Source: Verrucomicrobiota bacterium (GTDB taxonomy: Bacteria; Verrucomicrobiota; Verrucomicrobiia; Opitutales; Opitutaceae). Taken from it: 64,000 nt of DNA. The DNA lies in contig JAFEGX010000125.1 of NCBI GenBank assembly GCA_018239675.1, positions 1-64,000 of the forward strand, in the 5' to 3' direction. Numbering within the stretch: position 1 is the stretch's first letter; each line of letters starts with the position of its first letter. The notes under the pieces were generated by a model, which was not told the origin of the DNA, did no database searches, and saw only the letters and a list, made by a program, of their open reading frames with translations. Below, piece by piece: positions 58,071-64,000 of the stretch. The position numbers and the translations under genes are program-made.

Positions 58071-59642
58071 ATGAAAATCTCCCGCCAGACGATCGGTTTC
58101 GCGCTGCTGGGCGTGGCGTACCTGATCGCGGCGTTCCTGGTCTTCCGGCACTCCGCGGAGGAGGCGCGGACGGACCGGGTGACCATCCGCTTCTCGCAGT
58201 GGCAGCTCGAGGGCACCGTGCGGAAGGCCTTCGACGCGATCATCGCCCGCTACGAGCAGCTCAACCCGCGGGTGCACGTGGTTCATCTCGCGGTGCCCGA
58301 CACGGTCTACCTGCCGTGGATCCAGACCCAGATGGTCGGCGGCACGGGGCCCGACATCGCCGAGTACGTCTGGATCTGGCCCGACATCGCGCGGCGCTTC
58401 CAGCCGCTCGACGAGGACGTGATGAAGCCGAACCCCTATAACCAGGGCACGCCGCTCGAGGGTGTGCCGTGGCGCGACACGAACATCGACGGCTTCTCGA
58501 ACGACGACAGCTACATCAAGGCGCTGAGCCACTACTACGGCATCACCGTGACGTCGCACGTCAACCGCATCGTCTACAACCGCGAGCTGATCCGGAAGAT
58601 CACCGGGTCGCCCGAGCCGCCGCGCACCTACCGGGAATTCGTGGCGCTGTGCGCGCGGATCCAGGCCTACGCGAAGGCCCACGACCTGAACCTGGTGCCG
58701 CTCGGGGCGTCGCAGGACACCTATCCGTTCCTGACCTACATGGTGATGGGCACGATGGGCTCGGGCCTGTCGGAGCGGCTCGATGTGCGGCACCGGCTGC
58801 AGATCTACCAGGACCAGCTCGCGTCGCAGTACCTCCGCGGCGAGTGGAACTTCGAGACCCCGGAGCTGGAGGCGGGCCTTGAGGTGCTCGAGCACCTCGG
58901 CTCCGTTGCCACCCCGGGTTTCGTGCAGCGCCGCCGGCACACGGCGCTCGCCGACTTCGTGGCGCAGCGGACCGCGATGGTCGCGATGCCGAGCTGGGAG
59001 GCGAGCAGCCTGCCCCTGATCTGCTCGTTCGACATCGGCGCGTTTCCGTTTCCCTATCCGCTGCAGGATGACCCGGTCTACGGCCACCTGGCTAGGGGGC
59101 CGTACGGCGAGGGGCCGCGCACCTCGGTGATGGGCCTGTACGTCAACCGCACGACCAAGCACCGGGCGGAGGCGATCGATTTCCTGCAGTTCCTCACCAG
59201 CGTCGAGGGCGCGCGGATCTTCACCAACGTGAGCAACTGGCAGCCGGCCACCGTCGGCGTGAAGCCGTCGGGCTTTGCCGCGCAGTTCACCCAGGAGACC
59301 GAGGGCTGGGCGTGGGCCGCGAGCTACATCGGCATCACGATCGACGCCGAGCAGTTCCTCCGCACGCGCTTCAGCACGCTCTGGAACGCGAACGGCGGGC
59401 TCAAGGCCTTCCAGGCGGAGGTGAAGGCGGGGCTGGAGTCGCGCATCCGGGACGACCTCCGGCGGGAGGTCATCAGCGGCGTCCACAATCTCCAGCGCGA
59501 GGACAACATCGCGGTCGCGTCGTACTTCGCGACGCCGCCCGACCGGCGGCCGCGGAAGCTCGAGCTCGCCACGCTTTCCAACGAGATCAAGGTCTACCAG
59601 TTCGGCCGCCTGCTCGCGGCTCCGGACCCGAGGCACCCATGA
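58071..59642 (+). CDS. Membrane-anchored family 1 solute-binding protein, cassette copy 3
   Basis: A 523-residue protein. Anchor segment IGFALLGVAYLIAAFLVF at about 7-24, no lipobox. The core shows RVTIRFSQWQLEGTVR, GPDIAEYVWIW, NPYNQGTPLEGVPWRDTNIDG, SWEASSLPLICSFDIGAF and FLTSVEGARIFTNVSNWQPA. The ATG at 58071 was chosen over one 63 bp upstream. Its stop overlaps the third TPR gene (ATGA). Aromatic residues in the presumed ligand cleft differ from copies 1 and 2 (WIW against MWW and DFN), suggesting different ligands. Confidence 0.9.
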   Translation: MKISRQTIGFALLGVAYLIAAFLVFRHSAEEARTDRVTIRFSQWQLEGTVRKAFDAIIARYEQLNPRVHVVHLAVPDTVYLPWIQTQMVGGTGPDIAEYVWIWPDIARRFQPLDEDVMKPNPYNQGTPLEGVPWRDTNIDGFSNDDSYIKALSHYYGITVTSHVNRIVYNRELIRKITGSPEPPRTYREFVALCARIQAYAKAHDLNLVPLGASQDTYPFLTYMVMGTMGSGLSERLDVRHRLQIYQDQLASQYLRGEWNFETPELEAGLEVLEHLGSVATPGFVQRRRHTALADFVAQRTAMVAMPSWEASSLPLICSFDIGAFPFPYPLQDDPVYGHLARGPYGEGPRTSVMGLYVNRTTKHRAEAIDFLQFLTSVEGARIFTNVSNWQPATVGVKPSGFAAQFTQETEGWAWAASYIGITIDAEQFLRTRFSTLWNANGGLKAFQAEVKAGLESRIRDDLRREVISGVHNLQREDNIAVASYFATPPDRRPRKLELATLSNEIKVYQFGRLLAAPDPRHP

Positions 59643-60481
59643 CCCGCGCGCGTCAATTTTCTTGGGGTCATGGGCTGCTGGCCGTGCTGCTGGCGCTGGC
59701 CGGGCCTGCGGCCGGACGCGGCGCGGACCTGACCGCGGGCTGGGAGGCGCTGACCAACTACCAGGCGGGGGAGGCGCTGAGGATCTTTGCCGCGGGCGAG
59801 GCTTCCACCAACCCTGCGACGGTGCGCGAGGCGCGCTTTGGCCGCGGGGTCGCGCTGCTCACCCGGCAGCCGGTCACTGCCGGCCAGATCGACGAGGCGC
59901 GCGGCCTGTTCCGGGCGCTGGCCGAAAGCGGCGCGGACGACTTCGCGCTGGGCGCGCGGTTCTACCTGGGCCGCATCGCGCAGCATCATCAGGAGACGCC
60001 CGACCCGGACGAGGCCGCCCGGCAGTTCCGCCTGCTGCTGAACGAGCACCCGGACTCAGTCTGGTCGCAGTCCGCGCTCAGCCGGCTGGCGCTGCTGCAG
60101 CTCTACGCCCTCGACCCGGGTTTCACGCCTGACCAGCGGATCGCCGCCGCGAAGAAGCTGCTCGCGCTGGCGCGAGTCCCGGCCGCCGAGGGCGAGGTGC
60201 ACATCGCAATCGCCGAGGCGATTTTCTACTACCGGCTGCCCGGCGAGCGCGCGCTGCCGCACCTGCTGGCGGCCGAGCGGCTCGGCGGGTATGACCGCGT
60301 CGGGCGTGCCGACATCCTGCTCCAGATCGCGGAGCTCTCCCGGCTCGCGGGCCTGCGGGCGCAGGCGGCGAAGTTCTACCATCTCTTCCTGAAGGAAAAT
60401 CCGCGCGACTCGGCGAACTACAACGCCCGGATGCATCTCGCCGAGGTCGAGCCGCCGGCCGCGGCGCCGGCGAAACGGTAG
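59639..60481 (+). CDS. Secreted TPR-like protein, cassette copy 3
   Basis: A 280-residue protein with a signal peptide (first about 29, ending GRGA). Homologous segments: RFYLGRIAQHHQETPDPDEAARQFRLLLNEHPDS, AEAIFYYRLPGERALPHLLAAERLG and FYHLFLKENPRDSA. Its ATG overlaps the SBP stop, and GAGG lies about 5 nt before the ATG. It ends the rightward series of cassettes. The next 137 bp hold only repeat-like sequence (GGCACGAAGGGCCCCAAGAACACG). Confidence 0.85.
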   Translation: MTRARQFSWGHGLLAVLLALAGPAAGRGADLTAGWEALTNYQAGEALRIFAAGEASTNPATVREARFGRGVALLTRQPVTAGQIDEARGLFRALAESGADDFALGARFYLGRIAQHHQETPDPDEAARQFRLLLNEHPDSVWSQSALSRLALLQLYALDPGFTPDQRIAAAKKLLALARVPAAEGEVHIAIAEAIFYYRLPGERALPHLLAAERLGGYDRVGRADILLQIAELSRLAGLRAQAAKFYHLFLKENPRDSANYNARMHLAEVEPPAAAPAKR

Positions 60482-60618
60482 GCGGAGTTATTCGCGCGCC
60501 CGAAGTTCGGTCCTGGCACGAAGGGCCCCAAGAACACGAAGTCCGGGTGGGCCGGCCATCGCGCGCTTCGTGGCTCTGGCGGTAGGGATCGGACCCCGCT
60601 CCCGCCTACAGACCCGCG

Positions 60619-63075
60619 CTACGCAATGGGGATGACCTGCGACGGCAAGCGCAGCGGCTTGAAGTGCCACGCGGGAATCAGGGTGGGAGATGGCGCGTCC
60701 GGCAGGTCGGCAAAGTTCTTCTCGCCGACAATCTGTCCCGGGCTCACGACATGCCAGTCGCCGTTGTAATAATGGTGCGGGCCGAAGTAGTTGAACGTGC
60801 TCGGCACCAGTTCGACGCGGAGCCGGTGCGGGCCCGCCGCCAGCGGTGCCGGCAGCGACAAGGTCCAGTCCGGACCCCAGGCCCAGCCGGCCGGCCGGCC
60901 GTCCACCCAGGCCCGGATGGCGTCGCCCATCATCCCGCCGAAGCGCAGTTGCCGCGCAATCGACCCCAGCTCGAAATTCGCCTCGGCCACCAGCGGGCGA
61001 TGCAGGAACGGCAGGCCGGCGGCCGCGAGCTCGGCGTCCGCCGCCAGGGTCGCGACGCGCCCGACGAACGGCCCGGCGGTCCGCAGCGTGCCGTTCGGAC
61101 CCGGGGTGAATGGGGTCCGGCTGTGCACCGTGAGCCCGCCCTTGAGCCAGACATAGGGCCGGGCGGAGAACTCGCGCTCGGTGCGGAAGCGGAGCCCGTG
61201 GCTTCCGTCCGCGAGTCCCGCCAGCGGGGCCACCGCGCCTTCGTAGTCCGGCGTGAGCGTGAGCGGCCGGCCGTCGAGGCTCGCGTTCACCAGATCGTCG
61301 GTGAAATGGAGGTGCAGCCCGGCCGGCATCCGGGCGCCGAACTCGGTCTGGAACGTCGCGACGTACTCGCGGGGTGCGGTCCGCTCCGGCTCGATGAGCC
61401 AGGAATTCTCGGGCAGGGCCGGCGCGGCCCAGGTGAGGCGGGCCAACCCGGGTTCGGCCGGCCGCCCGGCGGCCGTGACGGACACCGCCGGCCGCGTCGC
61501 GAGGGTGGCGACGCTGGCGCGCAACGCGGGCGGCAGGAGCCGCTGGCCGGACTCGCGCAGCCGCGCCCCGTCGTCGACCACGACCCGCGCGTAGGTTGCC
61601 TGGCCGAGGCGCAGGCGGCCCGACTCGAGCCGGCCGTCCTCCTCGAGCGTGCGCTCGTCGGTCACGTCGTAGGGAATGCCGGCGGCCTTGAGCTGCTCGA
61701 GCCGCGCGAGAAACGCGCGGTTGATCCGGCCGGCGGGCGTGTCGGGGTAGGTGGTTGCGACGTGGAGATTGGTCTGCCAGAGCTCCCACGGCTCGTACTC
61801 GGCCATCAGGCCGCGGTACGGGGCGACGACGAGCGTGTCGGGCACGGCCGGCGGGTGGGCGGCGAGCTCGCGCGTGACGCGGGCGAGCAGCTCCGGGAAC
61901 GCCTCGCGCCAGCTCAGGTGCAGCGGCTCCGACGGCGGCCAGTCCGTGAGCGCCGGCGTGTCGAGCCGGTACTGGCTCAGGTGGAAGACGAAATCGGTGA
62001 GCCCGTTCCGGCCGAGCCAGAGCACGTAGCGCTCGAGATCCTCGGGCGTCGCACCCCAGCCGGCGCCGCCGAAGCACTCGACCATGCACCGGCCGTTGCT
62101 GAACTGGCGCGACGCGGCGGCTGCCTGGCGCGGATAGAAGTCCAGGGCCGGGTGGCGTTCGAGGGCGTCGATGCCCGGGATGCTGAGGTGGCGGAAGATC
62201 CGGTGACACGACCCGACCATCGGGAGCTGGAAGAGCGGGTGTTCCTCGCCCTTCACGTGCGCGATGAACTGCTTGCCCTGGCGCCGGCACCACGCGAGAT
62301 AGGGCGCGAAGAAGCCGTCAATCAGCGCGTCGGTGACCGCCTCCCAGTACCGGACCCGCACCTCCTGGTAGCCGTCGCCGCGGGCGAAGATCAGCGGCAG
62401 CTGCGCGGCGAAGTCGGCGCCGAGCGCCGCGCGGAGGCGTTCGGGCATGGAAGGGGTCCACGGGATCCCGGCGACGTCGGGGAACGGATCCTTGAGGATG
62501 CCCGCCTCGGGCTCGTCGGCGAAGAAGGCCTCGACGTACTCGAACGCCGCCGGCTCCAGGCCGGTGCGGTAGCGCTCGTGGATCAGGTCGAGGAAATGGC
62601 CGAGCACGCGCGGCTCGAGGGAATCGACGTAGTTCGTCCGGCGCGGCGTCAGGTGCCAGGTCCGGGCGCCGTTGGTGCCGGCGGGCACGAGGCGGTTCGA
62701 GGCGTCGGTGGCGAAGGCGCCGAGCGAGTCCGGCGCGGCCTGCGGCGTGAGGTCGAGGCGCAGCGACGCGCTGTCGGGAAACCGCGCGAGCACCTGGCCG
62801 TCGCCCGTGCCGCTGGGCCAGCCGTTCTCGTCGTAGAGCCAGTAGCGCAGGCCGAGTTCCCTGGCGTGCAGGATCGAGTCGTTCACCAGCCGGAGATATT
62901 CCGGGCTCATGTACGGCGGGCGGCCCGGGTAGAATCGCGGGTGGAACACCACGCCGTGCAGGCCGGCCGCGCGGAAATCCTCGAGCTGGCGGCGCAGGCG
63001 CGCCCGGTCGAGGGCGCCGTTGATGGACCAGAACGTGTAGAAACGCGGGGTGCGGTCGGCGGCGACGGAGGACAT
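60619..63075 (-). CDS. GH106-like glycoside hydrolase
   Basis: An 818-residue protein without a signal peptide. The N-terminal barrel has RRQLEDFRAAGLHGVVFHPRFYPG and GLRYWLYDENGWPSGTGDG, the pattern of GH106-related alpha-L-rhamnosidase-like proteins. Acidic candidates for catalysis are in YVEAFFADEPEAG and AHVKGEEHP. It ends in beta-sandwich domains with AWVDGRPAGWAWGPDW. I chose the ATG at 63075; the frame extends to 63150 but that part overlaps the operator-like sites. It is convergent with the SBP-TPR series and presumably trims the same glycan. The substrate is not proved. Confidence 0.75.
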   Translation of the reverse strand: MSSVAADRTPRFYTFWSINGALDRARLRRQLEDFRAAGLHGVVFHPRFYPGRPPYMSPEYLRLVNDSILHARELGLRYWLYDENGWPSGTGDGQVLARFPDSASLRLDLTPQAAPDSLGAFATDASNRLVPAGTNGARTWHLTPRRTNYVDSLEPRVLGHFLDLIHERYRTGLEPAAFEYVEAFFADEPEAGILKDPFPDVAGIPWTPSMPERLRAALGADFAAQLPLIFARGDGYQEVRVRYWEAVTDALIDGFFAPYLAWCRRQGKQFIAHVKGEEHPLFQLPMVGSCHRIFRHLSIPGIDALERHPALDFYPRQAAAASRQFSNGRCMVECFGGAGWGATPEDLERYVLWLGRNGLTDFVFHLSQYRLDTPALTDWPPSEPLHLSWREAFPELLARVTRELAAHPPAVPDTLVVAPYRGLMAEYEPWELWQTNLHVATTYPDTPAGRINRAFLARLEQLKAAGIPYDVTDERTLEEDGRLESGRLRLGQATYARVVVDDGARLRESGQRLLPPALRASVATLATRPAVSVTAAGRPAEPGLARLTWAAPALPENSWLIEPERTAPREYVATFQTEFGARMPAGLHLHFTDDLVNASLDGRPLTLTPDYEGAVAPLAGLADGSHGLRFRTEREFSARPYVWLKGGLTVHSRTPFTPGPNGTLRTAGPFVGRVATLAADAELAAAGLPFLHRPLVAEANFELGSIARQLRFGGMMGDAIRAWVDGRPAGWAWGPDWTLSLPAPLAAGPHRLRVELVPSTFNYFGPHHYYNGDWHVVSPGQIVGEKNFADLPDAPSPTLIPAWHFKPLRLPSQVIPIA

Positions 63076-63138
63076 CGGGGAGGCGCGGAACCTACGCCGC
63101 CGGCCCGCCTCGAGGGAAACGGAAAACGCGCGCCGGGG

Positions 63139-63150
63139 GTGAACGTTCAC
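63139..63150. promoter_or_regulatory. Perfect 12-bp palindrome upstream of the GH106-like gene
   Basis: GTGAACGTTCAC is fully symmetric with a central CG, like LacI/GalR-type operators, and lies 64 bp upstream of the ATG at 63075. Confidence 0.55.
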
Positions 63151-63166
63151 CGCCGGCCCGTCCTCG

Positions 63167-63197
63167 TGTCACGCAATGAGTGACCCGCCCCGGCGGG
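63167..63197. repeat. Shared 31-nt element containing GTCAC-N7-GTGAC, copy 2
   Basis: TGTCAC-GCAATGA-GTGACCCG followed by a CCCCGGCGG tail, matching 54100-54130 with four differences. It lies between the GH106-like gene and the divergent methyltransferase gene. Confidence 0.6.
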
Positions 63198-63339
63198 CGC
63201 CGACCGCGGGCCGGTTTGCCGTTGGGTGCGGCGCGGTGCCCCGCTGCGCTGATGATCCCCCTCACTGCCCCACCGTTGGGCGCCTGTTGCCTTGCAAGCG
63301 GGGCCCGGCGGAGCGACAAGGGGAATCCGCTCCCCGGCC

Positions 63340-64000
63340 ATGAACGACAACCGCAACTACGACTACTCCCGCGGGACCTTTGGTCACCGCGCGGAATTCG
63401 GGGTGATCGTCGACTGGATCCCGGAGCGGGCCCGCGTCATCGACCTTGCCTGCGGCAACGGTTCGTTGATGAAGCTGCTCCACGAGAAGCCGGGCGTGGA
63501 GGTCGAGGGCCTGGACCTGGCGCCCACCGGCGTCGACTTCTGCCGGCGCCACGGCCTGAACGCGCGCGTGGCCGCGATCGACCAGCGGGCGAGCTACGAG
63601 CGCTACGCCGACCGGCAGTTCGACTTCGCCGTGTGCAACGTGACGGTGCAGATGGTGATGTATCCCGAGGTCCTGCTGGCGGAGATGAAGCGCATCGCGC
63701 GCTGGCAGATCGTGTCGTTCCCGAACTTCGCCCACTGGAGCAACCGCCTCGACCTCGTGACCCGGGGCCGCATGCCGCGCCCGATGATCTTCGGCTACGA
63801 CTGGTACAGCACCGGTCACATCCACCATCTCAGCATCGCCGACTACCGCGGCTACTGCGCCGCGAATGGCCTGCGCATCCTGCGCGAGGAGCACCTCGAC
63901 CGCTGGCGCTGGCTCGCCCGGCGCTGGCCCAACCTGTTCTCGACGGTCGGGGTCTTCCTGACGGAATCGGCGGACCAGGAGGTCTCGGCGGACGGCGTGC
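63340..64000 (+). CDS. MetW-like class I methyltransferase, 3' end cut by window edge
   Basis: An open frame of 220 residues from ATG 63340 to the window end. Motif I VIDLACGNGSLMKLL is at about 32-46, and FPNFAHWSNRLDLVTRGRMP is the MetW-type segment, followed by YDWYSTGHIHHLSIADY. It is related to the metW product at 5267-5872 but longer and not beside metX. The function may differ from methionine synthesis, for example a homologue recruited to another pathway. Confidence 0.85.
   Translation, partial: MNDNRNYDYSRGTFGHRAEFGVIVDWIPERARVIDLACGNGSLMKLLHEKPGVEVEGLDLAPTGVDFCRRHGLNARVAAIDQRASYERYADRQFDFAVCNVTVQMVMYPEVLLAEMKRIARWQIVSFPNFAHWSNRLDLVTRGRMPRPMIFGYDWYSTGHIHHLSIADYRGYCAANGLRILREEHLDRWRWLARRWPNLFSTVGVFLTESADQEVSADGV

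Noticed and set aside
63174-63340. A short open frame starting at the ATG inside the second 31-nt element
   Set aside because: It encodes a Pro/Arg/Cys-rich sequence without resemblance to the TPR proteins and overlaps the likely promoter of the methyltransferase gene.

Overview
The window is GC-rich, densely coded DNA of a Gram-negative bacterium: RND pumps with TolC-type and lipoprotein partners, lipobox and Sec signal peptides, and a type IV pilin-like protein. The gene mix (metX plus metW, GH35, GH36, GH20 and GH106-like glycosidases, many GTG starts, Sel1/LysM coiled-coil proteins) resembles Verrucomicrobiota of the Opitutaceae type. That placement is inference from gene content; there is no rRNA here to confirm it. 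I saw no tRNA, rRNA, CRISPR array, transposase or phage gene.

Layout. 1-3082: an efflux operon (two small membrane proteins, TolC-like protein, membrane-fusion protein cut by the window edge) divergent from an ArsR-type regulator, with a perfect 22-bp operator between them. 3451-8382: a class V aminotransferase, metW, metX and yebC. 8530-11183: the conserved rpmH-rnpA-yidD-yidC block. 11435-19913: gamma-glutamyltransferase, GH35 beta-galactosidase, Y-family polymerase, phosphodiesterase, YgjP-like peptidase, GH20 hexosaminidase. 20043-25000: FKBP, DUF4440, pilin-like protein, M20 amidohydrolase, cyclophilin, PAP2 phosphatase. 25023-31321: three related envelope proteins built from Sel1, coiled-coil and LysM parts, the middle one 1606 residues long. 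31370-38208: GNAT and glycerol kinase, then a MarR-RND pump operon. 38466-49074: mixed housekeeping and envelope genes (DUF1425 lipoprotein, MATE, Cys/Met PLP enzyme, exonuclease III, CinA-C, VOC, SYLF, zincin, Spy-like, HI0933 flavoprotein, AEC carrier).

49128-64000 is the most distinctive part: a carbohydrate locus with GH36 alpha-galactosidase, aldo/keto reductase and a GH106-like hydrolase enclosing three tandem copies of a two-gene cassette. Each cassette encodes a membrane-anchored family 1 solute-binding protein followed by a secreted TPR-like protein. No ABC permease or ATPase gene is visible, and a monothiol thioredoxin-like gene sits between copies 1 and 2. The window ends inside a second MetW-like methyltransferase gene.

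The intergenic spaces hold many imperfect, often nested inverted repeats. Two of them, 37 kb apart, are full-length copies of one element of about 180 bp with terminal inverted repeats, a candidate non-coding mobile or REPIN/MITE-like element. There are also short tandem heptamers, two clear Rho-independent terminators and several operator-like palindromes.
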